In this document: one piece after another, positions 17,275-25,621 of the stretch
Position numbering within the stretch: the stretch's first letter is position 1
Layout: each line of letters begins with the position of its first letter
NCBI GenBank assembly: GCA_030041375.1
Contig: JASHOA010000018.1
Coordinates: forward strand, 62,001 to 126,000
DNA length: 64,000 bases
Direction of reading: 5' to 3'
Source: Acetobacteraceae bacterium
GTDB taxonomy: Bacteria; Pseudomonadota; Alphaproteobacteria; Acetobacterales; Acetobacteraceae
The notes under the pieces: generated by a model
Told to the model about the DNA's origin: nothing
The model's database searches: none
The model's input: the letters and a program-made list of their open reading frames with translations, nothing else
Program-made: the position numbers and the translations under genes

Positions 17275-20114
17275 GCAGCGGCCCGGCACATGAGGCCCGA
17301 CTCCACCGCATCGACACAGCGGCGGCAAAGCTTTGGATGGCGCTGATCGAAGCCGACCTCTGGCAAGACCCTCCAGCAGCGAACGCACTTCTCTCCTCCG
17401 GCAGGCGAGAACGCAACCGCCACGCCCGACACTTCAGGCAGGGAAAACGCCCCTGCCGGCGCCGGCTCGGGTGAGAGGGAAGAGGCCGAAACGATTGCCA
17501 GCTCGCTCCACTCCTCGGCGCTCAACAGCGCCCGATCCGCTGCCGGCAGATGGAACACGAGAGCCGCCTGCAGCGAGGTGCCGATGGCGCCCTCGGCCCG
17601 CGCCCGTTCCAGAGCCCCCGTGGCCACGCGACGGATCTCGCGGATTCGCGCAAAACGTGCTGCGAGCACCCCATCGGTCCACTCGGAGGGGAGAGGCGGA
17701 AATGTCTCGAGGTGCACGCTCGCCTGCTCGCCGAACCGCGCACACCAGGCTTCTTCTGCGGTGAAAACAAGGACCGGCGCCAGCCACGTCGTGAGCGTGC
17801 GCTGCAGAATATCGAGCACCGTGCGCGCGGCGCGCCGGCGTGGCTGATCCGGCCGATCGCAGTAGATCGCGTCCTTGCGAACATCGAAATAGAACGCCGA
17901 AAGGTCGGTCGCGCAAAAGGCGTGAATCGCCGGATAGACGCCGTTCCATTCGTGCGTCGCAACAGCACGGCGAAGCAGTGCATCGAGTTCCGCCAGACGA
18001 TGCAGCACGAACCGCTCGAGTTCCGGCATCTCCGCCTCTGCCAGGCGTTCGGCCTCGGTGAAGCCGGCAAGGCTGCCCAGGAGCCACCGCAGGGTGTTGC
18101 GCAACCGGCGGTAAAGCTCGGCCTGCTGCTTCAGGATTTCCGGTCCGATACGGAGATCCTCACCGGTGTCGGAGTTGGCCACCCAGAGGCGGAGGATGTC
18201 CGCCCCGTACTCCTCCCACACTTCCTGCGGCGCAATGACATTGCCGAGCGACTTCGACATCTTCCGCCCTTCCTCGTCGAGCACGAAGCCGTGCGTCAGC
18301 ACCGCCTTGAAGGGGGCCCGGCCGCGCGTGCCGACCGCTTCGAGAAGCGAGGAATGAAACCAGCCGCGGTGCTGATCCGAGCCTTCGAGGTAGAGATCGG
18401 CCGGCCAGGGCAGCCCGCGCGCCTCCAGGACGAAGGCGTGGGTCGAACCGGATTCGAACCAGACATCGACGATATCGCCAACCTGCTCATAGGCGGCCGG
18501 ATCGCGGCCGGGCCCGAGGAAGCGCTCGGGTGGTGAGGTGAACCAGGCATCCGCACCCTCGGCAGTGAAGGCCTCGACGATGCGCGCCATGACCGCCGGA
18601 TCGCGCAGCGGCTCGCCGGTTTGTTTCTCGACGAACACCGGAATCGGTACTCCCCAGCTTCGCTGGCGGCTGATGCACCAGTCCGGGCGCGAGGCAATCA
18701 TGCTGGCCAGCCGGGTGCGGCCCTGGGCGGGCACGAAGTTGGTCGCGGCGATCGCGGCCAGCGCCTTGCCCCGGATCTCCTCCGGCCCATCCATGCGGAT
18801 GAACCATTGTGGCGTCGCGCGGAATATCAGCGGCGCCTTCGAACGCCACGAATGCGGGTAGGCGTGCACCAGGCTGCCGCGTGCGATCAAGGTACCGGCG
18901 TCGATCAATGCCGAGGCGATCGCATCTGCGGCCTTGTAGACATGCAGGCCGGCGAACAGCGGCACCCATGCATTGAAGGTGCCATCGGGGCCGACCGTGT
19001 CCGGCACATCGAGCCCGTGGGCGCGGCCGAGCGTGAAATCCTCCTCGCCGTGGCCGGGTGCGATATGGACGAAGCCGGTCCCCTGCTCGGTGGTGACGAA
19101 ATCGGCGGCGAAGATCGGCACCGCATGCTCGTAGCCCCGGCCGTGCAAGGGATGGCGGCAAACCAGCCCTTCCAGTTCTCGTCCCTTGAAAAGCCGGATC
19201 ACGTGATGCGTGGCAATGCCTGTTTCGTCGCAGAATGCCGGCACCAATGGGAGCGCGACCAGGAGTTTCTCGCCCGCTCGCAGATGGGCGCCGCCGGCGA
19301 CCGAATCGACATGCACCAGCGCATAGTCGAACGCCTCGCCGCAGGCGATGGCGCGGTTGCCGGGAATGGTCCAGGGCGTCGTGGTCCAGATCGCCACCGC
19401 CGCCCCTTCCAGCAGTGCCGCCGCTGCCCCATTCTGCGCGGCGGCGAGCGGGAAGCGCACGAAGATCGTCGGGCTTTTGTGATCATGGTACTCGATCTCC
19501 GCCTCGGCCAGCGCGGTCTTCTCGACCGGGCTCCACATGACGGGCCGCAGCCCCCGATAAAGAGCGCCGGACAGAAGAAACTTCCCGATCTCGGCGGCGA
19601 TCGCGGCTTCGGACGGAAAATCCATCGTCGCATAGCGCCCCACCCAGTCGCCCGCGACGCCAAGACGGCGGAACTCTTCGGCCTGCACCTCCATCCACTG
19701 CGCGGCATAAGCGCGGCAAACGGCGCGAAAATCGACCACCGGCACCGCGTCCTTGTCGCGCCCTGCGGCGCGGTACTCCTCCTCGATCTTCCATTCGATC
19801 GGCAGGCCGTGGCAGTCCCAGCCCGGGATGTAGAGGGCATCGAAGCCCGCCATCTGCCGGGCCCGGTTCACCATGTCCTTGAGGATCTTGTTGAGTGCCG
19901 TGCCGATATGCAGATGCCCGTTCGCATAGGGCGGGCCGTCGTGAAGAATAAAAAGCGCCCGGCCCCGGCTTCTCTCCCGGATGGCACCCCACAGGTCCCG
20001 CTCCGCCCAGCGCGCAAGAAGCTTCGGTTCGGCGTGGCGAAGATCGCCACGCATCGGGAAGGAAGTCCTGGGCAGGAAAACTGTCTCGCGGTAATCGTCT
20101 CGACGCTCGGTCAT
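17271..20114 (-). CDS. ileS: Isoleucyl-tRNA synthetase
   Basis: 947 aa class I aminoacyl-tRNA synthetase charging tRNA-Ile. HIGH-type motif HLHIGT near residue 67, KMSKS at 618-622, editing domain between them (TTPWTIPGNRAIA), anticodon-binding domain and a C-terminal zinc knuckle (CVRCW ... CRRCV). Length is normal for the bacterial zinc-type enzyme. It heads the ileS-lspA-lipoprotein-SDR unit; a GC-rich hairpin (20179-20205) lies in its 126-bp leader. Confidence 0.97.
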   Translation of the reverse strand: MTERRDDYRETVFLPRTSFPMRGDLRHAEPKLLARWAERDLWGAIRERSRGRALFILHDGPPYANGHLHIGTALNKILKDMVNRARQMAGFDALYIPGWDCHGLPIEWKIEEEYRAAGRDKDAVPVVDFRAVCRAYAAQWMEVQAEEFRRLGVAGDWVGRYATMDFPSEAAIAAEIGKFLLSGALYRGLRPVMWSPVEKTALAEAEIEYHDHKSPTIFVRFPLAAAQNGAAAALLEGAAVAIWTTTPWTIPGNRAIACGEAFDYALVHVDSVAGGAHLRAGEKLLVALPLVPAFCDETGIATHHVIRLFKGRELEGLVCRHPLHGRGYEHAVPIFAADFVTTEQGTGFVHIAPGHGEEDFTLGRAHGLDVPDTVGPDGTFNAWVPLFAGLHVYKAADAIASALIDAGTLIARGSLVHAYPHSWRSKAPLIFRATPQWFIRMDGPEEIRGKALAAIAATNFVPAQGRTRLASMIASRPDWCISRQRSWGVPIPVFVEKQTGEPLRDPAVMARIVEAFTAEGADAWFTSPPERFLGPGRDPAAYEQVGDIVDVWFESGSTHAFVLEARGLPWPADLYLEGSDQHRGWFHSSLLEAVGTRGRAPFKAVLTHGFVLDEEGRKMSKSLGNVIAPQEVWEEYGADILRLWVANSDTGEDLRIGPEILKQQAELYRRLRNTLRWLLGSLAGFTEAERLAEAEMPELERFVLHRLAELDALLRRAVATHEWNGVYPAIHAFCATDLSAFYFDVRKDAIYCDRPDQPRRRAARTVLDILQRTLTTWLAPVLVFTAEEAWCARFGEQASVHLETFPPLPSEWTDGVLAARFARIREIRRVATGALERARAEGAIGTSLQAALVFHLPAADRALLSAEEWSELAIVSASSLSPEPAPAGAFSLPEVSGVAVAFSPAGGEKCVRCWRVLPEVGFDQRHPKLCRRCVDAVESGLMCRAAA

Positions 20115-20178
20115 CGCACGTTCCAGATCCTCAGGCGGCGCGGCCGCCGGGTGGGGCCCCGCCGGGGCTTCACTCGTT

Positions 20179-20205
20179 GCCCGGCCCGTCAGCTCCGGGC
20201 CGGGC
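20179..20205 (-). terminator. GC-rich hairpin between ribF and ileS
   Basis: A perfect 10-bp stem (GCCCGGCCCG / CGGGCCGGGC) with a 7-base loop, 36 bases after the ribF stop and 65 bases before the ileS start in the direction of transcription. No T-run follows, so it is not a standard intrinsic terminator; it could be a Rho-assisted end, a processing site or a leader structure for ileS. Confidence 0.5.
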
Positions 20206-20240
20206 CGGTAATTCGTGCGGACAGGCGTATCATGTAAAGA

Positions 20241-21182
20241 CTATGAAGAGGCCGGGAGCGGCTGGTCAAGGCGATGCCGCGCTTCGCGCACATCGGCGGC
20301 GATCTGCGCGCTGAGCGCCGCAAGGTTGGGAAAGCGCCGCTCCGGCCGCAGATAAGCCATGAGCGCGACCGACACCTCCTGGCCGTAGAGATCGGCGGCA
20401 AAGTCAAAAAGATGTGCCTCGAGCCGGCTTTCCGGGCCACCACCGACTGTCGGCCGCCGGCCGATATTGGCTACCCCGGGCACTTCAACCCGGCCCGGCA
20501 GACGCGCGACAACCGCGTACACGCCGCGGGCGGGCTCGAGATGCCGCCCGAGCGCTATATTGGCGGTCGGGAAGCCAAGCGTCCGGCCCCGCCGGTCCCC
20601 CTCGATGACCGGCCCGCGGATGGCCCAGGGGTGCCCAAGCTCGAGGGCCGCGCGTTCCGGATAGCCCTCCTGCAAAAGCCGGCGTATGCGCGTGGACGAG
20701 ATCGGTCCTTCCGCATCGGCGAGCAGCGGCACCACCGAAAGCCCGATGCCGAGTGCCTCGGCGCGTCCGGCCAGAAAACCGACATCGCCACCGCGGCGGT
20801 GCCCGAAGGCGAAATCCGGCCCCGACGCCAGATGCCGCGCACCGATGCCGCGCTCCAGAACTTCGACGACGAACTCCTCCGCAGAAAGCTCGCTGAACGG
20901 CCAGTCGAAAGGAAGCTCGTAGAGGATCGTCACGCCGAGCCCGGCCAGGGCGGCGGCACGCTCGGCAGAAAGCGTCAGGCGAAACGGCGGATCCTCGGGG
21001 CGGAACAGCTCCCGCGGATGCGGCTCGAAAGTCAGCACGGCCAGCGGCGCCTCGGGCCGTGCCGCATGCGCGGCCGCAATCACCTTGGCGTGGCCGCGAT
21101 GCACCCCGTCGAAATTCCCGAGCGCGACCGTGGCTCCGCGCGCTGTCTCGGGTACTGCCCGCCAGTCCCGGACAATCTGCAT
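20241..21182 (-). CDS. ribF: Bifunctional riboflavin kinase/FAD synthetase
   Basis: 313 aa. The N-terminal FAD synthetase domain has ALGNFDGVHRGH (20-31) and the conserved SSTRIRRLLQEG. The C-terminal riboflavin kinase domain has GRTLGFPTANI and the later GVYAVVARL. It makes FMN and then FAD. The start at 21182 shares one base with the stop of the MaoC gene (TGATG) and begins the family N-terminus MQIVRDW; an upstream in-frame start inside the MaoC gene was rejected. Linkage to an acyl-CoA dehydrogenase (FAD enzyme) is notable but may be chance. Confidence 0.95.
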   Translation of the reverse strand: MQIVRDWRAVPETARGATVALGNFDGVHRGHAKVIAAAHAARPEAPLAVLTFEPHPRELFRPEDPPFRLTLSAERAAALAGLGVTILYELPFDWPFSELSAEEFVVEVLERGIGARHLASGPDFAFGHRRGGDVGFLAGRAEALGIGLSVVPLLADAEGPISSTRIRRLLQEGYPERAALELGHPWAIRGPVIEGDRRGRTLGFPTANIALGRHLEPARGVYAVVARLPGRVEVPGVANIGRRPTVGGGPESRLEAHLFDFAADLYGQEVSVALMAYLRPERRFPNLAALSAQIAADVREARHRLDQPLPASS

Positions 21183-21601
21183 CAGGCGCGGGTCGGCACT
21201 TGCACCGATGCCTCGCCCTCGATCACCGGCTTGCCCTTGACCAGGCATGTCGTCTTCAAGGTCGCGCGCTTGCGCTCTCTGTCCAGGGCCGTCACCTCCA
21301 CCGTTGCCGTCACCGTATCCCCCGGCCGCACCGGGGCACGGAAGCGCAGGCTCTGCGCGACGTAGATGGCGCCCGGCCCGGGCAACTTCGTGCCAAGTGC
21401 GGCACTGATCAGCCCGGCCGACAGCATGCCATGTGCAATCCGTCCCTTGAAGAGCGACTGCGCCGCACTCTCTTCATCGAGATGCAGCGGGTTGGTGTCC
21501 GTGCTGACAGCGGAATAAAGCACGATGTCGGCCTCGGTAATGGTCTTGCCAACGCTCGCCGTCATGCCGATCGAAAGATCTTCGAAGAAATACCCGCTCA
21601 T
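21182..21601 (-). CDS. MaoC-family (R)-specific enoyl-CoA hydratase
   Basis: 139 aa single hot-dog domain. The hydratase-2 motif is visible as YSAVSTDTNPLHLDEESA, with the Asp and His expected at the active site, then FKGRIAHGMLSAGLIS. It would hydrate trans-2-enoyl-CoA to (R)-3-hydroxyacyl-CoA, as PhaJ does. It follows the acyl-CoA dehydrogenase by 66 bp and is coupled to ribF, so it is likely part of a fatty-acyl or related acyl-CoA pathway. Confidence 0.87.
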   Translation of the reverse strand: MSGYFFEDLSIGMTASVGKTITEADIVLYSAVSTDTNPLHLDEESAAQSLFKGRIAHGMLSAGLISAALGTKLPGPGAIYVAQSLRFRAPVRPGDTVTATVEVTALDRERKRATLKTTCLVKGKPVIEGEASVQVPTRA

Positions 21602-21667
21602 GGCCTGCCGCCCCGGTTGCCCCGACGCGACAAGCCACGCCTGGCCGGCAAGGTCAAGCGCCGCCCA

Positions 21668-22837
21668 TCAATAGCTTCGCGGCAGGCCCAGCACGTGTTC
21701 GGCGATGTAGGAAAGGATCAGGTTGGTGCTGATCGGCGCCACGCGATAGAGCCGCGCCTCGCGATATTTGCGCTCGACATCGAATTCTTCGGCGAAGCCG
21801 TAGCCGCCGTGCGTCTCAAGGCACGCTTCCGCAGCCGCCCACGCCGCGTCGGCGGCCAGGAGCTTGGCCGTGTTAGCCTCTTCACCGCAAGCCTTCCCGG
21901 CCTCGAACCGCGCCAGGCCCTCGTGCAGCATCAACTCGGCCGCACGCATCTCTGCATGCGCGCGTGCGATCGGGAACTGGATACCCTGATTCTGGCCGAT
22001 CGGGCGCCCGAACACGATCCGTTCTTTTCCGTACGCCACTGCCTTGGCGATGAACCACTTCGCGTCACCGATCGATTCCGAAGCGATCAACAGGCGTTCG
22101 GCATTCATCCCATCCAGGATGTAGCGAAAGCCCTGGCCCTCCTCACCGATGAGGTTTTCCGCCGGTACCCGCACGTTGTCGAAGAAGATCTCGCAGGAGT
22201 TGTGATTCATCATGGTCCGGATCGGCCGGATCGTCATCCCGGCCCTAACCGCCTGCCGCATATCGACGATGAAGGTCGAAAGTCCCTCCGTGCGCCGGCG
22301 CGTCCGTTCCCGGGGGGTCGTGCGCGCGAGCAGCAGCATCAGGTCGGAATGCTCGGCCCGACTCGTCCACACCTTTTGCCCGTTGACGACGTAATGATCT
22401 CCCTCGCGGCGGGCGAAGGTGCGCAAGTTGGTGGTATCCGAACCGCTGCCCGGTTCGGTCACGCCGAAGGCCTGCAAGCGCAGCGCGCCCGAAGCGATCT
22501 CTGGCAGAAAGGCGCGCTTCTGGCCCTCGGATCCGTGCCGCAGGATGGTGCCCATGATGTACATCTGTGCATGGCAGGCAGCACCATTGCAGCCCGCGGC
22601 ATGAATCGTCTCGAGGATCGCTGAGGCTGCGAAAAGAGAAAGGCCGGCACCGCCCCATTCCTCCGGGATCAGTACCGCGAGATAACCCGCCTCGGTCAGT
22701 GCACGTACGAATTCGCTCGGGTAGGCACGCTTCCTGTCCATCTCGCGCCAATATTCGCCCGGGAAGCGGGCGCAGAGTTTTTGCACCTCGGCGCGGATCT
22801 CCGCGTGCGATGCAGGGCCGGCCGTCCCCTCGTCCAT
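21668..22837 (-). CDS. Acyl-CoA dehydrogenase with IVD-type placement of the catalytic base
   Basis: 389 aa FAD enzyme of acyl-CoA alpha,beta-dehydrogenation; the ATG has GGGAGGA upstream. Family signatures: AFGVTEPGSGSDTTNLRT (123-140), NGQKVWTS (152-159), and THGGYGFAEEFDVERKYREAR near the C-terminus. Where many members have the catalytic Glu of IYEGT, this protein reads VAPIS, so that base is absent. A Glu in GMNAERLL (Glu247) matches the alternative position used by isovaleryl-CoA and long-chain enzymes, so activity is expected. The substrate is unknown; it is paired with a MaoC hydratase. Confidence 0.9.
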   Translation of the reverse strand: MDEGTAGPASHAEIRAEVQKLCARFPGEYWREMDRKRAYPSEFVRALTEAGYLAVLIPEEWGGAGLSLFAASAILETIHAAGCNGAACHAQMYIMGTILRHGSEGQKRAFLPEIASGALRLQAFGVTEPGSGSDTTNLRTFARREGDHYVVNGQKVWTSRAEHSDLMLLLARTTPRERTRRRTEGLSTFIVDMRQAVRAGMTIRPIRTMMNHNSCEIFFDNVRVPAENLIGEEGQGFRYILDGMNAERLLIASESIGDAKWFIAKAVAYGKERIVFGRPIGQNQGIQFPIARAHAEMRAAELMLHEGLARFEAGKACGEEANTAKLLAADAAWAAAEACLETHGGYGFAEEFDVERKYREARLYRVAPISTNLILSYIAEHVLGLPRSY

Positions 22838-22898
22838 CGGATTCCTCCCGTACTGTCACGATCAGAACCGAAGGAACCGGATGATGCAAGCAGCAGCC

Positions 22899-23003
22899 AG
22901 CCCGCGATCGCCCGAGGCGGAATCGTCGGAGGGCGTGAATCGCGGGCTCGAATAAACCGCGAGACCCGTGTCGGGCTGCACAGTCAGCCCGACATGGGTC
23001 TAG
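22899..23003 (-). repeat. Interspersed two-hairpin repeat, copy B
   Basis: Full copy, inverted relative to copies A and D. Read on the minus strand: AGACCC(A)TGTCGGGCTG, loop ACTGTG, CAGCCCGACACGGGTCT (hairpin 1), linker CGCGGTTTATTC, then GAGCCCGCGATT ... CGATCGCGGGCT (hairpin 2). It lies between the acyl-CoA dehydrogenase and a small exported protein gene, both on the minus strand, in a 246-bp gap; the remaining bases show no gene. Confidence 0.88.
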
Positions 23004-23083
23004 TGTCCTGCCCGCGAAGTTCGCTGCCCTTTGCAGCGAACGGAGGGGATCAGAGGCCGCCGAAAACAAACATCGGCTGGCGG

Positions 23084-23395
23084 TCAGTGTTGGCCGGAAC
23101 TCTTGTGCAACAGCACCATGGCACGGCGCAGCCGCGTGACGCCACCTCGCACCTCGCCCAGCAGGCAAAGCTGCCGTCCCTCGTCAGTAAGCCGCTCGAC
23201 CGCTGGCGGAGCGGGCTCAACCAAAGCCTGCTGTGCTGCCTCGACTTCGTCGAGAAGCTCGGCGCAGTAATGCGGCGTGTCCGTCAAGAGCTGCATCGGC
23301 GGCGGCTGCGGGCGGGCCGGCGGCGGTGCGAACAGCCCGACGAGCAGAACGGCAGACCAGCCCGCAATGCCACCCGCGCGAAGCAAATCGCCCAT
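23084..23395 (-). CDS. Small exported protein of unknown function
   Basis: 103 aa. A signal peptide (about residues 1-30: short start, GWSAVLLVGLFAPPPA, Pro-rich end) is followed by a short helical domain with two Cys (HYCAELLDEVEAAQQAL and RQLCLLGEVRGGVTRLRRAMVLL). No known family is recognised. It follows the histidine kinase gene by 58 bp on the same strand, so it is likely a periplasmic part or target of that signalling operon. A weak AGG ribosome site precedes the ATG at 23395. Confidence 0.6.
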   Translation of the reverse strand: MGDLLRAGGIAGWSAVLLVGLFAPPPARPQPPPMQLLTDTPHYCAELLDEVEAAQQALVEPAPPAVERLTDEGRQLCLLGEVRGGVTRLRRAMVLLHKSSGQH

Positions 23396-23453
23396 ACATG
23401 CCTGGTTAACCGATCTGGTCTGACCAGCGGGTGGGAGCCGGATGAAGAGACGG

Positions 23454-24926
23454 TCATGCGTCCGCGGTCGCCGCGGCGTCGTGTGCGACCTCCGCCGCGC
23501 CGGGCAAATGGAGCATCGCCGCGAGGCCCGGTGCATTTTCTGCAAGCTGCACGCTGCCACCGTGCAGCGACGCGACGGCTTGCACCAGCGCGAGGCCGAG
23601 CCCGGCGCCGGGCGTGTTCCGTGCTGTCTCGCCGCGGAAGAACCGCTCGGTGGCCCGCGCGCGATCCGCTTCCGGCAAGCCGGGGCCGTGATCGGCGACG
23701 GTGATCGTGACCGTGCCCCCCGCGGCGGCAGCGGACAGGCGCACGACGCCCCCCTCCGGAGAGAATTTGAGAGCATTATCAAGAAGATTGGCGATCGCCT
23801 GCTGCACCAGCTCGCGATCCCCGAACAGCGGCAGCCGCTCCGGACAGGTGAACTCAAGGGTCAATCCGCCTTCTTCAGCCGGCGCGCTGTAAAGATCGAC
23901 GAGGCCCGCCAGTACCGGTGCCGCATCGAACGAAGCGAAAGCAGCGCGGCGCGTGCCCGCCTCGATCTCGGCGATCCTGAGCAGAGCCTGGAATACGGCG
24001 ACGATGCCGTCGAGATCTGTCGTCGCCCGTTCGATCGCCGCTCTGAGATCGGCCTCGCTCTCGGCGTGCAGCGCCGCATCCTCGAGGCGCGCGCGGGCAC
24101 GCGTAATCGGTGTGCGCAGGTCGTGCGCGATGGCGTTGGAGACCTGCCGCACGCCATCCATCAGCCTCGAGATGCGCTCCAGCATCTCGTTGATGGTTTC
24201 CGACAAGCGATCGAACTCGTCGCCGCGCCCGCTGATGCGGACCCTGCGCGACAGATCTCCGGCCGAAATGGCCGCCGCCGTCGCTGAAATATTCGCCATT
24301 GCGCGCCGGAACAGGCCACGGATGACGACCGCACCGGCGACTCCGAGCACGAGCACCACGAGCAGCGCCCAGAGAAGCGCCCCCGTCAAGAGGTCGCGAA
24401 GTTGCGCTCGCACCTGCACATCGCGCCCGACCAGCAGGTGGAACCCTCCCGGCAGCGTGAATGTGCGCACACGCGCGAGCGAGCGGATGCCCGCCCGCTC
24501 GATCGGCAGCTCCGCCCAGATGCGGTGCACTGTGAGATCGGTCGGCCAGGAGGAGAGATTGCCCGAGACACGCCGCATTGCGGGATCGACCAGGAGATAG
24601 ATCGCGCTGTCATCGACATTCTCGGCCAGCCGGTTCTCGATCGTGATGATCAGGGCAGGCAGCCCACCTTCCTGCCAGCGTTGGGCAAGGCTGTCCACGT
24701 CTGCGGCAATGGCGTTGTCCGTCCTGCGATCAAGCAGGCCCGCCGTCTGCCACCAGAGAAACAAGGCCAGCGCGAGCGCTGAAAGGCCGAACAGCAGAGC
24801 GTACATGGCGGCAAAGCGCAGCGCCGCCGAGCGCAGGAACCGCGGGTGCTGCGGAAGCCTCGCCCCCGCCAACTGGATCCCCGGCGCATTCTGAGCACCC
24901 GGGTGGCCCAGTGTGGCGGCATCCAT
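23454..24926 (-). CDS. Sensor histidine kinase
   Basis: 490 aa. Two membrane helices (about 35-60 and 183-205) enclose a periplasmic sensor domain of about 120 residues. A HAMP linker follows (AAISAGDLSRRVRISG, DEFDRL), then the phosphoacceptor His268 in NAIAHDLRTPITRAR and an HATPase domain with N box NLLDNALKFSPEGG, G1 DHGPGLP and G2 GAGLGLALV. The ATG shares one base with the response regulator stop (TGATG), which fixes the start. It would phosphorylate that regulator; the signal is unknown, but the HtrA protease at the head of the operon suggests envelope stress. Confidence 0.93.
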   Translation of the reverse strand: MDAATLGHPGAQNAPGIQLAGARLPQHPRFLRSAALRFAAMYALLFGLSALALALFLWWQTAGLLDRRTDNAIAADVDSLAQRWQEGGLPALIITIENRLAENVDDSAIYLLVDPAMRRVSGNLSSWPTDLTVHRIWAELPIERAGIRSLARVRTFTLPGGFHLLVGRDVQVRAQLRDLLTGALLWALLVVLVLGVAGAVVIRGLFRRAMANISATAAAISAGDLSRRVRISGRGDEFDRLSETINEMLERISRLMDGVRQVSNAIAHDLRTPITRARARLEDAALHAESEADLRAAIERATTDLDGIVAVFQALLRIAEIEAGTRRAAFASFDAAPVLAGLVDLYSAPAEEGGLTLEFTCPERLPLFGDRELVQQAIANLLDNALKFSPEGGVVRLSAAAAGGTVTITVADHGPGLPEADRARATERFFRGETARNTPGAGLGLALVQAVASLHGGSVQLAENAPGLAAMLHLPGAAEVAHDAAATADA

Positions 24927-25609
24927 CACCCGGCGTCCGATCGCAGCATGTACCCCGCATTGCGCACGGTATGGATGAGCGGCCCCGAAAACGGCTTGTC
25001 CACCTTCTGTCGCAGCCGCGAGACATGCACGTCGATCACGTTCGTCTGCGGATCGAAATGATAATCCCACACACCTTCCAGCAGCATGGTGCGGGTAACG
25101 ACCTGGCCGGCGTGACGCATCAGATACTCGAGCAGCAGAAACTCGCGCGGTTGCAGATCGATTTTCTGCCCGGCCCGGCGCACGCTCCGGGAAAGAAGAT
25201 CCATCTCGAGATCAGCCACCACCAGCTTGGTCGCCGGCCCGTCACCCTTACCGCGCCTTGTCAGCGCCTCGACCCGAGCCAGCAGCTCGCTGAACGCGAA
25301 CGGCTTGGTGAGATAGTCGTCACCCCCGGCCTTGAGCCCGAGTACCCGGTCGTCAACCTGGCCGAGCGCCGAGAGAAAGAGCACCGGAACCGTGTTGCGC
25401 TGCGAGCGCAGGGTTTCGAGAATCCTCAACCCGTCAATACCACCGGGCAGCATCCGATCCAGAACGATGGCATCGAATGCCTCGCTCGCTGCAAGAAAAA
25501 GCCCGTCCCGCCCGTTATCGGCATGTTCGACGACGTGCCCGCTCTCCCGCAGCCCCTTGACGACGAAGCCGGCGACGTCCCTGTCGTCCTCGACCACCAG
25601 TATCCGCAT
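24926..25609 (-). CDS. OmpR-family response regulator
   Basis: 227 aa. Receiver domain with acidic pair Glu7/Asp8, phosphoacceptor Asp51 in IVLDRMLPGG, Ser/Thr switch LFLSA and Lys102 in LTKPFAF; C-terminal winged-helix DNA-binding domain (LLSRSVRRAGQKIDLQPREF, VWDYHFDPQTNVIDVHVSRL). An AAGGAGAG ribosome site precedes the ATG. It is placed 12 bp after the HtrA gene and coupled to the kinase, so the three form one operon and it may control its own transcription. Confidence 0.95.
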   Translation of the reverse strand: MRILVVEDDRDVAGFVVKGLRESGHVVEHADNGRDGLFLAASEAFDAIVLDRMLPGGIDGLRILETLRSQRNTVPVLFLSALGQVDDRVLGLKAGGDDYLTKPFAFSELLARVEALTRRGKGDGPATKLVVADLEMDLLSRSVRRAGQKIDLQPREFLLLEYLMRHAGQVVTRTMLLEGVWDYHFDPQTNVIDVHVSRLRQKVDKPFSGPLIHTVRNAGYMLRSDAG

Positions 25610-25621
25610 CGCTCTCCTTCC

